Source: Acidobacteria bacterium RIFCSPLOWO2_12_FULL_68_19 (lineage in GTDB: Bacteria > Acidobacteriota > Vicinamibacteria > Vicinamibacterales > UBA2999). Taken from it: a DNA stretch of 59,843 nucleotides. Shown here in pieces: positions 50,984-59,758 of the stretch (positions are counted from its first letter, which is position 1; each line of letters begins with the position of its first letter). The stretch covers positions 1 through 59,843 of the forward strand of contig MELF01000003.1 of the NCBI GenBank assembly GCA_001767525.1, in the 5' to 3' direction. The notes under the pieces were generated by a model. That model saw only the letters and a list, made by a program, of their open reading frames with translations. It was not told where the DNA came from and searched no databases. Both the position numbers and the translations under genes were made by a program.

Positions 50984-52627
50984 TCAAGAACCGTTCCGCG
51001 ACGTGGAGCTCAGCCACCGTTCGCGAAAACGGCGCTCGTCGGCAGTCGGCTCCCGCCCCGCCTGTTCGACCGGCACGATCGCGATGCGCGGACCCGCGAT
51101 CGGCTGGCCGGCACGCGCCTGCCCCGGCGACACCGGCTGCACGACGAAGCCCGCCCGGGCGAGCAGCCGCTCGTAATCGACGAGCTCGCGTCCCTGGATG
51201 TAGCGCGCGAAGAAGTCGTCCGCGAACGCCGCGTCCCCGGACACGGCGGCCAGGGCCGCCTCGAGATCGGCCATCGTGTACGGGTTGTCCACGTAGCCCG
51301 GCGCCTTGCCGCCGGGCTTTCCGTGCGTCTCCCACAACGCCCGCATGTAATGGTCGAGCGTGACCCGGCCGTTGCTGCGGTCGCGCAGCGTCAGGTCGAG
51401 GCCGAGCGCGATGGCGGCGCCCCACGTGTAGTACGAGACATAGGTGTTGTCGAAGTTCGCCCGGTCGACGTACGCGGCGCCGTCGACCAGTGGAGCCAGG
51501 CGGCTCATCTCCTCCGCGCTGCGCACCTGGCGCCCGGGACTCGTCCGCACGGTGTTGACCATGTCGGTCATCTCGGCGGCGAAATCGGCCGTCTGCGTGA
51601 GCCCGGCGCGCCGGAGAATCAGCGGCCCGTAATAGCTGGTGAACCCTTCCGCGAACCACAGCTCGCCGGAGACGTTGGCCTCCTCGAAGTCGAACGGCTC
51701 GAGCGCCCGCGGCCGGATGCGCTCCACGTTCCACGCGTGGAAGAACTCGTGCGAGACGGTGTCGAGCAGCCCAAGCCTGTTGGAACGTATCGAGCTGGCG
51801 CTCGTCAGGACCGAGCTGTTGCGATGCTCCATGCCGTCGCCGACCGCCCACGGCAGGTAGTCGGCGATGAACGTGTAGCTGTTCCCCTCGAACGGCGGAT
51901 ACTCGCCGAACACCTGCCGCGCCTCGCCGACAATGCGCTCGACGTCGGCGGTGAAGGTGTCGAGCTCGGCGTCGGTGCCCGTGTGATGCACGGCGAGACG
52001 GAACACCGGGGTCCGCGGTCCGTCGCGCACCGTGAACGTGCGCAGCGCCGCGCCGCTCAATTCCACCGGGCTGTCCATCAGGTACTGGAAATTGGGCGCC
52101 GTGTACGCGAGCGGGTCGGCGCCGGGAACGAGCTGCGTCGCGACCCGCCAGGACGCTCCGGCCGGAGGAAGGAACCGGACCGCCACCGGCCGCGCCTCGA
52201 GGCCCCGCGCCCACATGAGCGCCGCCGGCGCGTTGATGTGCGCGTGCGTGCCGTCGATCGCCAGGTACGTGCCGTCCACGCGGTCGCCGAAGATGCGGTA
52301 GGTCACCTCGACGCTCCCGGTGTGGCCGATCACGTTCCACTCGTGCGGGCGCGGATGGATGGCGCGCAGAGCCGCGCCGCGCCCGTCGGCGAACCGGACG
52401 TCGTACACGTTCTTCGCGAAGTCATGGACTGCGTAGCGTCCCGGCGACGACCGGCTCATCCGCAGCTCCAGCGGCCCCGGCGGAAGATCGTCGAACCGGA
52501 TCCGGATCTGCATCGAGCGGTGCTCCGGCTCCGGAAACGACAGCCGATAGCTCACCGGCGCCTGCCCGAGCGCGAGCGCCGGCGCCCACAGCAGGACGAA
52601 CGCGACCCTCAGGATCCGGCGTGCCAT
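50984..52627 (-). CDS. M61 family exported metallopeptidase (second copy)
   Basis: 547 residues. Signal peptide (ILRVAFVLLWAPALALG). Zinc motif VSHEFFHAWNVERIRP and LWFAEGFTSYYGPL, plus GDGMEHRNSSVL. The C-terminus is short and I see no PDZ landmark, in contrast to the copy at 43606-45435. The two share the core layout but differ widely, so they are old paralogues. It starts 14 nt from the divergent RNA-ligase-like gene. Confidence 0.9.
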   Translation of the reverse strand: MARRILRVAFVLLWAPALALGQAPVSYRLSFPEPEHRSMQIRIRFDDLPPGPLELRMSRSSPGRYAVHDFAKNVYDVRFADGRGAALRAIHPRPHEWNVIGHTGSVEVTYRIFGDRVDGTYLAIDGTHAHINAPAALMWARGLEARPVAVRFLPPAGASWRVATQLVPGADPLAYTAPNFQYLMDSPVELSGAALRTFTVRDGPRTPVFRLAVHHTGTDAELDTFTADVERIVGEARQVFGEYPPFEGNSYTFIADYLPWAVGDGMEHRNSSVLTSASSIRSNRLGLLDTVSHEFFHAWNVERIRPRALEPFDFEEANVSGELWFAEGFTSYYGPLILRRAGLTQTADFAAEMTDMVNTVRTSPGRQVRSAEEMSRLAPLVDGAAYVDRANFDNTYVSYYTWGAAIALGLDLTLRDRSNGRVTLDHYMRALWETHGKPGGKAPGYVDNPYTMADLEAALAAVSGDAAFADDFFARYIQGRELVDYERLLARAGFVVQPVSPGQARAGQPIAGPRIAIVPVEQAGREPTADERRFRERWLSSTSRNGS

Positions 52628-52641
52628 ACTCGGGTGATCGT

Positions 52642-53229
52642 ATGTCGGAGCTGCTCGCGCTGGATATGGCGATCCTTCCGCCGCCCGACATCCGGATGCG
52701 CGCGGTGCAGGTGAGCGCCGGCCTGCCTCCGGCCGACTTCGAGGGACTGCGCCTGGACGAGGAGCACCCGCCGCACGTCACGCTGACCCAGCAGTTCGTG
52801 CGCGCGGCCGATCTGGACCGCCTCCTTGGCCGCGTGGACGAGGTGCTGCGCGGCCGGCCGCCGCTCACGATCCGCGTGACCGGCGCCGCCAGGACGCCTG
52901 GCGACACCGTGTGGATGGCCGTCGAGCGAAGCGAAGCCTTGACCGAGCTGCACGCGCGCCTGATGGAGGCGCTCCGGGAGTTCGAGCGCGACGGCGGCGG
53001 TGCGGACGCGTTCGTGGACGGCGACGCCCGCCCGGCCGACGTCGCCTGGGTGGAAGGGTACCGCGTGCACTCGAGCTTCCTCGACTACGGCCCGCACATC
53101 ACGCTCGGGCATGCCGGCGCGGCGCCCGCCGTCGAGCCGTTCACCTTCGAGGCCGCCGCCATCGCCGCCTGCCACCTGGGCCGGTTCTGCACGTGCCGCC
53201 GGATTCTCCGCGGCTGGAGCCTACGCTGA
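52642..53229 (+). CDS. 2'-5' RNA ligase family protein
   Basis: 195 residues, 2H phosphoesterase fold. Two H-x-T motifs: H45-V-T47 in PPHVTLTQQF and H152-I-T154 in GPHITLGHA, spaced as in ThpR/LigT. It probably hydrolyses or ligates 2'-5' or cyclic phosphates in RNA or nucleotides. ATG 52642; GTG 52621 would overlap the divergent M61 start. It overlaps the converging hemH by 9 nt. Confidence 0.85.
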   Translation: MSELLALDMAILPPPDIRMRAVQVSAGLPPADFEGLRLDEEHPPHVTLTQQFVRAADLDRLLGRVDEVLRGRPPLTIRVTGAARTPGDTVWMAVERSEALTELHARLMEALREFERDGGGADAFVDGDARPADVAWVEGYRVHSSFLDYGPHITLGHAGAAPAVEPFTFEAAAIAACHLGRFCTCRRILRGWSLR

Positions 53230-54189
53230 GACGATCGGCAGGGGCCTGCCGGTCTCGTACCGGCGGATCGTACGCAGAACGACGTCGGCCATCATGTCGA
53301 GGAAGAGCGGGTCGGCGTTGACCGCTTCCGCACGCACCATCGGCAGACCGATCTCGCGGCACACCCCGGCGGCGCCGCGATCGAGGTCGTACAGCACCTC
53401 GATGTGATCGCACACGAACCCGACGGGGCAGAGAATCGCGGCCGCGAGGCCCCGGGCGCGCTCGGCGCGCAGGTACGCGCAGACATCCGGTTCGAGCCAG
53501 GGATCTTCCGGGCGCCCGCTGCGGCTCTGGTACACCACGGCCCAGTCGCCAATGCCCGTCCGCTCCGCCACGAGCCGCGCCGAGTCGCCGAGCTGCTCCC
53601 GGTAGCGCGACGCCTCGGCCATCGGCAGCGGAATGCTGTGCGCCGTGCAGACGAGGCGCGCGCCGCCCGCCACGGCCGCCGGCAGCCGCTCCCGCGCCGC
53701 CAGCACGTGCCGGGCGTTGACTTCGACGAACAGGGGATGATCGAACCAGCTCCCGACGTACGTGACGTTCACATCGCCACCCGCCGCCGCTCGCAGTTCG
53801 CGCCGCGCCTCGACCACGTTCTCCCGGTACATCTGGCAACTCGACTGCGAGTGGTGCGGCGCGGCAATGAAGCCGACGACGTGCCGCCGCCCGGCGGCGT
53901 GCATCTGCCTGAACGTGTCGGCGAGCAGCGGATGCCAGTTGCGCATCCCGACGTAGACGGGAAGCGGCCGTCCAGCCTCGGCCAGCCGTGCCTCCAGCCC
54001 GCGCGCCTGACGCATGGTGAGCTCGGTGAGGGGCGACACTCCGCCAAAGAGCTCGTAGTGCCGCGCGATCTCGTCGATCCGCGACGGCGTCACGCGTCGT
54101 CCGCGCAGGACGCGCTCGAGGAACGGACGGACGTCGGCGGGCCCGCCCGGCCCGCCGAAGGCCACGATCAGGACGCCGTCACACTGCAC
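53221..54189 (-). CDS. hemH: ferrochelatase
   Basis: 322 residues. DGVLIVAFGGPGGPADVRPFL start, FIAAPHHSQSSCQMYRENV (catalytic His), CTAHSIPLPMAEA and CPVGFVCDHIEVLYDLD (conserved Glu). It inserts Fe2+ into protoporphyrin or coproporphyrin; the type cannot be told by eye. Haem is needed by the cytochrome oxidase encoded nearby. GTG 54189 or TTG 54201 may be the start; both overlap pdxA. Confidence 0.9.
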   Translation of the reverse strand: MQCDGVLIVAFGGPGGPADVRPFLERVLRGRRVTPSRIDEIARHYELFGGVSPLTELTMRQARGLEARLAEAGRPLPVYVGMRNWHPLLADTFRQMHAAGRRHVVGFIAAPHHSQSSCQMYRENVVEARRELRAAAGGDVNVTYVGSWFDHPLFVEVNARHVLAARERLPAAVAGGARLVCTAHSIPLPMAEASRYREQLGDSARLVAERTGIGDWAVVYQSRSGRPEDPWLEPDVCAYLRAERARGLAAAILCPVGFVCDHIEVLYDLDRGAAGVCREIGLPMVRAEAVNADPLFLDMMADVVLRTIRRYETGRPLPIVSA

Positions 54190-55177
54190 GCGCCGCTGCA
54201 AGCCTGGCCGCGAGCCGGAGCGCGTACTCGAGCCCGCCCGGGTCGGCCTTGCCCTGGCCGACGATGTCGAATCCCGTGCCGTGGGCCGGCGTGGCGAAGA
54301 CGGTCTTCAGGCCGGCGGTGACCGTGACGCCCTTGTGGAAGCCGAGCAGCTTGGTCGCGATCTGTCCCTGGTCGTGGTACATCATCACCACACCGTCGAA
54401 CTCGCCCCTTCTCGCCCTGAGAAACACCGTGTCCGACGAGAGCGGCCCCACGGCGGCGATCCCCTCGGCGCGAAGGCGCTCGACGGTCGGACCGATGATC
54501 CGGATCTCCTCGTCGCCGAACAGTCCGCTCTCGCCGCCGTGCGGGTTGAGCGCGGCGACCGCGAGGCGCGGCGGGTTGTGCCCCATCGCGCGCAGCATGG
54601 CGTCGGCCAGCCGCAGCGCCGCTTCGATCCGCTCCGGGGTGACGAGATCGATCGCCCGCCGCAGCGACACGTGCGACGTGACGCGAAAGGTCGCGAACTC
54701 GGGAATGACGTTCATCTCGCCGAAGAACCCGGCGTGCCCGGTCAAGGCGGCGAACATCTGGTGCTCGTCCGGGAACTGGTACCCGCCGCGGTTGAGCGCC
54801 GCCTTGCTGAGCGGCGCGAACACGATCCCGTCGAGGCGCCCCCCGAGGGCGAACTCGATCATCGTCCGGAGCGTGTCGCCGCAGGCGCGCCCGGCCTCGG
54901 GCGAGATCTCGCCTCGCGCCAGACGGTCCGGATCGAGGTTCCCGAGGTCCACGACCGGGACCGCCGGCGCCGGCCACGGAACGTCCTCCACCCGGCGGTA
55001 GACGCTGTAGGGCACCCGAGTACCCGCGTCGCGCATGCCCAGATCCAGCACCCGACGGTCGCCGACCACCACGATGCGCGCCGCGTCGGCGGCGGCGCCC
55101 GAGGCGAGCACTTTCGCCGCGACCTCCGGACCGATTCCGGTCGGATCGCCGAGCATCAGGCCGATGAGCGGAGCCAC
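54179..55177 (-). CDS. pdxA: 4-hydroxythreonine-4-phosphate dehydrogenase
   Basis: 332 residues: IGLMLGDPTGIGPEVAAKVL start, APLSKAALNRGGYQFPDEHQM, FRVTSHVSLRRAIDLVTPE, AALNPHGGESGLFGDEE, MMYHDQGQIATKLLGF and FATPAHGTGFDIVGQGKADP. The metal-binding histidines and Asp are present. It acts in pyridoxal phosphate synthesis. A PdxA2-type catabolic role cannot be excluded, since an MmgE/PrpD-permease cluster lies divergently. It overlaps hemH by 11 nt. Confidence 0.88.
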   Translation of the reverse strand: MAPLIGLMLGDPTGIGPEVAAKVLASGAAADAARIVVVGDRRVLDLGMRDAGTRVPYSVYRRVEDVPWPAPAVPVVDLGNLDPDRLARGEISPEAGRACGDTLRTMIEFALGGRLDGIVFAPLSKAALNRGGYQFPDEHQMFAALTGHAGFFGEMNVIPEFATFRVTSHVSLRRAIDLVTPERIEAALRLADAMLRAMGHNPPRLAVAALNPHGGESGLFGDEEIRIIGPTVERLRAEGIAAVGPLSSDTVFLRARRGEFDGVVMMYHDQGQIATKLLGFHKGVTVTAGLKTVFATPAHGTGFDIVGQGKADPGGLEYALRLAARLAAARAV

Positions 55178-55254
55178 GTCACTATCTTGTCACCCTTCCG
55201 CCGCCTTGCGGGCTCAATCACGATCGAGGTAGCCTTGCCGAGCCCACATCGACG

Positions 55255-55319
55255 ACTCCCACACTCCCACGCGGCGAGCTCCCAATGGGTGGGAGTTGCG
55301 GAGTTGGGTGTTGGGAGTT
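55255..55319. repeat. CCCAAC/CTCCCA hairpin, copy 4
   Basis: GACTCCCACACTCCCAC and GCTCCCAAT on the left, GTGGGAGTTGCGGAGTTGGG and TGTTGGGAGTT on the right. It occupies the divergent gap between pdxA and the MmgE/PrpD gene, ending 10 nt before the latter's ATG. Confidence 0.78.
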
Positions 55320-55328
55320 CCGCCACCT

Positions 55329-56762
55329 ATGGCCACAGAGACCCGCGCGACCGCCGACGTCATCGACTACGTCACACACACCACGCTCGAACGCTTTCCG
55401 GGCGAAGCCGTCTCGCTCGCCAAGCAGTGCATCATCGACGGCCTCGGCGTGATTCTCGCCGGCTCGGCCGCCCGCGGCACCGGCATCATCCGTGAGTACG
55501 TGCGCGCCGGCAAGGAGACGGGCGAGGCGACGGTGCTCGGCGCCGAACCGTTCTCGTGCCGCGCCGCCTCGGCGGCGCTCGTCAACGGCACCGCCGGGCA
55601 CGCGCTCGACTTCGACGACACGCAGTTGTCCTCGTCGCCAGACCGCATCTTCGGGCTGCTCACGCACCCGACGATTCCGCCGCTCTCCGCGACGCTCGCC
55701 GTCGGCGAACGCCTGGGCGTGTCGGGCCGCCAGTTCCTCGAGGCGTATCTGGTCGGCTTCGAGGTGGAATGCAAGATGGCGGAGGCGATCCACCCGACGC
55801 ATTATCAGAACGGCTTCCATTCGTCGGGGACCTTCGGCATCTTCGGCGCGATGGTCAGCACCGCGAAGCTCCTCGGGCTCGATGCCGGGGCGCTCGGCAG
55901 CGCCTTCGCGATCGCCTCGAGCATGAGCGCCGGCATCCGCCTGAACTTCGGCACCATGACCAAGCCGCTGCACGTGGGCCGCGCCGCCCAGAACGGCGTC
56001 ATCGCGGCGGAGCTGGCCGCGCGCGGCCACACTGGCGGCGGCGACGCGCTCGAGAGCCCCTGGGGGTTCTTCCGCGTCTTCACGCTCGGCGCCGGCTTCG
56101 ACGCCGACCGGATCGTCGGCGCCCTCGGCAACCCGCCGAGCATCGTCTCGCCCGGCGTGTCGCTCAAGCCGTACCCGTGCGGCAGCCTCGGCCACCCGAC
56201 GATGGATGCGATGCTGAAGCTGGTCGTCGGCAACGACGTGATGCCCGAGCAGGTGAAGGCCGTCCGCGTGCGCGCCGGGTCGAACATCCTGAATCCGCTG
56301 CGCTACCCCTTCGCGACGAGCGAGCTCGAAGCCAAGTTCTGCCTTCCCTTCATGATGTCGAGCCTGCTGCTGCGCCGGAAGGCCGGCATCCACGAGTTCA
56401 CCGACGAGTTCGTCCGCAGCGCGCCCGCGCAGGCCATGATGAAGAAGGTGACGACGGTGCGCGACGCCGAGATCGAGGCGCGCGGCTTCGAGAAGATGCG
56501 CAGCCGGGTCGAGGTGGACCTGGTGGACGGCCGGACGCTCGTCGAGGACGCCGACGAGCGGTACCGCGGCGGTCCCGACAAGCCGTTCACGCGCGAGGAG
56601 CTGCACGGCAAGTTCACCGACTGCGCGAGCCTCGTGCTGCGGCCCGAGGCGATTGTCGCCGTGCTCGGCCGCCTCGAATCGCTCGAGCAGATGCGGAACG
56701 TGCGCGAGCTCGTGAGTGCCGTGACCGCCGGCGTGCTCGCGGGACAGCCGATTGTGCTCTGA
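55329..56762 (+). CDS. MmgE/PrpD family protein
   Basis: 477 residues. CIIDGLGVILAGSA, NGTAGHALDFDDTQ, HPTIPPLSATLAVGE, FHSSGTFGIFGAMVSTAKLL and LKPYPCGSLGHPTMDA are family marks (2-methylcitrate dehydratase, cis-aconitate decarboxylase, iminodisuccinate epimerase group). The exact substrate is unknown. ATG 55329; the 55296 extension translates the repeat. It is 3 nt upstream of a dicarboxylate-type permease, so the cluster probably takes up and metabolises an organic acid. Confidence 0.9.
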   Translation: MATETRATADVIDYVTHTTLERFPGEAVSLAKQCIIDGLGVILAGSAARGTGIIREYVRAGKETGEATVLGAEPFSCRAASAALVNGTAGHALDFDDTQLSSSPDRIFGLLTHPTIPPLSATLAVGERLGVSGRQFLEAYLVGFEVECKMAEAIHPTHYQNGFHSSGTFGIFGAMVSTAKLLGLDAGALGSAFAIASSMSAGIRLNFGTMTKPLHVGRAAQNGVIAAELAARGHTGGGDALESPWGFFRVFTLGAGFDADRIVGALGNPPSIVSPGVSLKPYPCGSLGHPTMDAMLKLVVGNDVMPEQVKAVRVRAGSNILNPLRYPFATSELEAKFCLPFMMSSLLLRRKAGIHEFTDEFVRSAPAQAMMKKVTTVRDAEIEARGFEKMRSRVEVDLVDGRTLVEDADERYRGGPDKPFTREELHGKFTDCASLVLRPEAIVAVLGRLESLEQMRNVRELVSAVTAGVLAGQPIVL

Positions 56763-56765
56763 GCC

Positions 56766-58025
56766 GTGGATCTCGCCTGGATTTCCGTCGGCGCCCTGAT
56801 TATCGCCGTCACCCTCAGCATGGTGACCACGATCAACGTGGGCGTCGTCTGCCTGGCGTTCGCGTGGATCGTCGGCGTGCTGCTGGGCGGGATGTCGACG
56901 GGCGACGTGCTCGAAGGGTTTCCGACGCAGCTCTTCGTCACGCTCGCCGGCGTGACGCTCCTCTTCAGCATGGCGCGCGGCAACGGCACGCTCGAACGGG
57001 TGACGGAACGGGCGGTGCGCCTCTGCCGCGGCCACACCGGCATCCTGCCGATCATGTTCTTCTTCCTCGCGCTCGGCCTGTCGACGATCGGCCCGGGCAG
57101 CATCGGCGCCACGGCGCTGCTCGCGCCGCCGGCGATGGCCGTGGCGCAGCGGACCGGCATCTCGTTCTTCATCATGGCGGTGATGATCGGCAACGGCGCC
57201 CTCGCCGGGAGCCTCTCGCCGTTTTCGCCGACCGGCGTCGTCGCCAACAGCGTCATGGTCCGGATGGGGTTCCCGGATCTCGAGTGGATCACGTTCCGCA
57301 ACAACATCCTCGGGCACACGCTCGTCGCCTTTGGCGGCTATGCCGCCCTTGGCGGCCTCAGACTGTTCGGCCGCGGCCGGGCCGGCCAGGCAGCCGCCGA
57401 GCAGCCGGTGCAGCCGCTGGAGCCGCGCCATTACCTGACGCTGACGCTCATCGCGCTCCTGCTCGTCGGCGTCATCGGCTTCGAGCTCGAAGTGGGCATG
57501 ACGGCGCTGACGGCGGCCACCATCCTGACCTTTGCGCGCGCCGCCGACGAGAAAGAGGCGATCCGCGGGATGCCGTGGGGCGTGATGCTGATGGTGACCG
57601 GCGTGACGGTGCTCATCACGCTGATGGAGAAGACGCAGGGACTGAACTTGTTCACCGACCTGCTGGTGCGCCTCTCGACGACCGAGTCGGTCACCGCGGT
57701 GGTGGCGTTCGTCACCGGCGTGGTGTCGGTCTACAGCAGCACGTCGGGGGTCGTCCTGCCGGCGTTCCTCCCGACCGTCCCCGGTCTGGTCGAGCGGCTC
57801 GGCGGCCTCGACCCGATCGCCGTGGCGTCGGCCATGAACGTCGGGTCGCACCTGGTGGATCTGTCGCCGCTCTCGACGACCGGCGCGCTGTGCCTGGCGG
57901 GCATCCCGGCCGGGGTCGACTCGCAGGGGCTGTTCAACAAGCTCCTGGCATGGGGCCTCTCGATGACGGTGGTTGGGGCGGTCGTCTGCTGGCTGATGTT
58001 CAGCAGGACGACGTGGTTCGTATGA
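56766..58025 (+). CDS. MatC/SLC13-type organic anion permease
   Basis: 419 residues, 10-12 membrane segments. The N-terminal half (VVCLAFAWIVGVLLGGMSTG, FPTQLFVTLAGVTLLFSMAR) matches the MatC N-terminal dicarboxylate carrier domain. Two re-entrant-like motifs: NGALAGSLSPFSPTGVVANS and NVGSHLVDLSPLSTTGALCL. It probably imports a di- or tricarboxylate for the adjacent MmgE/PrpD enzyme. GTG 56766 start. The stop overlaps the next ATG. Confidence 0.85.
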   Translation: MDLAWISVGALIIAVTLSMVTTINVGVVCLAFAWIVGVLLGGMSTGDVLEGFPTQLFVTLAGVTLLFSMARGNGTLERVTERAVRLCRGHTGILPIMFFFLALGLSTIGPGSIGATALLAPPAMAVAQRTGISFFIMAVMIGNGALAGSLSPFSPTGVVANSVMVRMGFPDLEWITFRNNILGHTLVAFGGYAALGGLRLFGRGRAGQAAAEQPVQPLEPRHYLTLTLIALLLVGVIGFELEVGMTALTAATILTFARAADEKEAIRGMPWGVMLMVTGVTVLITLMEKTQGLNLFTDLLVRLSTTESVTAVVAFVTGVVSVYSSTSGVVLPAFLPTVPGLVERLGGLDPIAVASAMNVGSHLVDLSPLSTTGALCLAGIPAGVDSQGLFNKLLAWGLSMTVVGAVVCWLMFSRTTWFV

Positions 58026-58036
58026 GGAGGGACGGG

Positions 58037-59101
58037 ATGCGGAACAGGTTCCCTTCGGCAGTGGCGTTCGCCCTCTGCGTGGCCGCACTGCAGGTGCTGG
58101 TCGGCGCGCAGGAGGGGCGGGGCCGCGGGCTCGCGGCCGGCGGCACCACTGCGGGCGCCGGGCGCGGCTATCCGACGCCGGAGGAGTACGGCCGTTCGAA
58201 GGAGGCGCAGGCGCACGCGGCCAGGGCGAGGGCGATTGCCGGGAGCGACGCGAAGCTCATGGCGCGGGTGGAGAACACGTGCGGTCCCCTCGGCCCGCAG
58301 CGTCCCGCGCTCGAAGCGCAGAACGCCGGGCAGAAGCCTGAACCGCCGCGAGTTGTCGAGCCGGTGCGCATCTTCGACAACCTGTGGTACTTCGGCTTCA
58401 ACACCGTCGGCGCCTGGGCGATCCAGACGAGCGGCGGAATCATCCTGATCGACGCGCTCAACACGGTGCAGGACGCCGAGACGATCATCGAGCCGGCGCT
58501 CCGGAAGGCCGGCCTCGATCCGGCCGACGTCAAATACGTGATCGTGGGACACGGCCACTTCGACCATTTCGGCGGCGCGCCGCACTTCCAGGACAAGTAC
58601 CGGGCGCGGGTCGCCATGAGCGCGCTCGACTGGGACCTCGTCGAGCGGCCGAACCCGAACGCCAACCCCGCGCAGGCGAACCGGCCGCGTCCGAGGCGCG
58701 ACGTGGTCGTCGCCGACGGCCAGACGATCACGGTCGGTGACACGACCATTACGCTCATGGTGACGCCGGGGCACACCGTCGGCACGCTCGCCTACCTGAT
58801 TCCCGTGAAGCAGCGCGGGCAGCCGCTGACTGCGCTGATGCTGTCGGGCGCGAATATCACGCCCGACCGCGCCTCGCTGACCGCCTTCGATCGCGCGCTC
58901 GACGCCGCGAAGGCCGCCGGCGCGCAGGCGCTCATCAACGGCCACCCGGGGCTCTTCGGCGACGAGCTCGGCTGGATGGACCAGTTGCGGGCAACCCCCG
59001 GCGGGCCGAACGAGTTCGTCTACACGAAGGACCAGTTCGGGAAGTTCATCGACATCATGAAGGCGTGCGCCGCATCGCGCGTGGTCGCGATGGGACTGTG
59101 A
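58037..59101 (+). CDS. exported MBL-fold metallo-hydrolase
   Basis: 354 residues. Signal peptide (VAFALCVAALQVLVGAQ), then a Gly-rich linker. Zinc motif VGHGHFDHFGG (H172, H174, D176, H177), VTPGHTVGTLAY and INGHPG. It is related to the subclass B3-like group but no beta-lactamase activity can be claimed. ATG 58037 has AGGAGGG 5 nt upstream; ATG 58022 is also in frame and overlaps the permease stop. Confidence 0.88.
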   Translation: MRNRFPSAVAFALCVAALQVLVGAQEGRGRGLAAGGTTAGAGRGYPTPEEYGRSKEAQAHAARARAIAGSDAKLMARVENTCGPLGPQRPALEAQNAGQKPEPPRVVEPVRIFDNLWYFGFNTVGAWAIQTSGGIILIDALNTVQDAETIIEPALRKAGLDPADVKYVIVGHGHFDHFGGAPHFQDKYRARVAMSALDWDLVERPNPNANPAQANRPRPRRDVVVADGQTITVGDTTITLMVTPGHTVGTLAYLIPVKQRGQPLTALMLSGANITPDRASLTAFDRALDAAKAAGAQALINGHPGLFGDELGWMDQLRATPGGPNEFVYTKDQFGKFIDIMKACAASRVVAMGL

Positions 59102-59116
59102 CGAGCCGGACCGAGC

Positions 59117-59290
59117 ATGCCGAGAGGCCTGCTGCGCGTTCGCGGCACCATCGAGGTCGATTGGTTCTGGCCGGTGAACACGCCTGAGGCCGACCGGACC
59201 ACGGTCATCGATCGAGATCGAGGCCGCTGGCGTCGAGTTCCAGCGGTTTCCCGGCGGGGCGTGTTGGAAGACGAAGGCCCGCGGCCGGAA
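59117..59290 (+). pseudogene. gene remnants between the metallo-hydrolase and tRNA-Ser
   Basis: LLRVRGTIEVDWFWPVNTPEADRTT starts as if a real protein, then loses a convincing frame. In another frame IEIEAAGVEFQRFPGG resembles the end of XRE-type HTH proteins. The two fragments do not join. This looks like decayed material beside a tRNA gene; both identifications are weak. Confidence 0.3.
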
Positions 59291-59302
59291 GGACCGGGAC
59301 TA

Positions 59303-59396
<94 letters not shown>

Positions 59397-59453
59397 GCAG
59401 ACGCTAAGTGTACGTGAAATCAGCACTTGCCGGATCCGACTTTTTCTGCGGAA

Positions 59454-59483
59454 CCTACAACGGCTTTTCAAACCGTCGCCTTC
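59454..59483 (-). other. tRNA-Ser-like fragment, candidate attachment site
   Basis: This 30-nt stretch matches 59347-59376 of the tRNA-Ser gene (anticodon arm) at 26 of 30 positions. Its loop reads TTTGAAAA, so it resembles the anticodon arm of tRNA-Ser(UGA). The flanks do not fold as a full tRNA. It could be an att half left by an element that used a tRNA-Ser gene, or a degenerate tRNA. No integrase is in the window. Confidence 0.5.
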
Positions 59484-59758
59484 GTCAAATTCGACCGACA
59501 AACCGCCTGATCTCACGATGAGAAGCCACGGACTTTGGGCACACTCGCGAAAAGGCATTGAGATTCCGGGGCGCGCTGATGGCGCACGTTGTGCGTCCTT
59601 GCGGTCCTCCAGTGTGTCGGAGAACGAGTCCCGACGATCACCGCGGCGAGAGTTCCCCGAACCAGACGACGTCGGCTGCCGAGCCGCTGCCGACGCATCA
59701 GGTCTGCATCTGTCTATCGCCCTAGACATATCCGGCGGCCATCGACTATCCTGATCTC
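59484..59758. other. intergenic, no gene recognised
   Basis: An open frame at 59518-59754 lacks any family feature and I see no hicB upstream of the hicA-like start. A possible -10 box (TAGACA) lies near 59723, but no promoter can be claimed. Confidence 0.4.
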
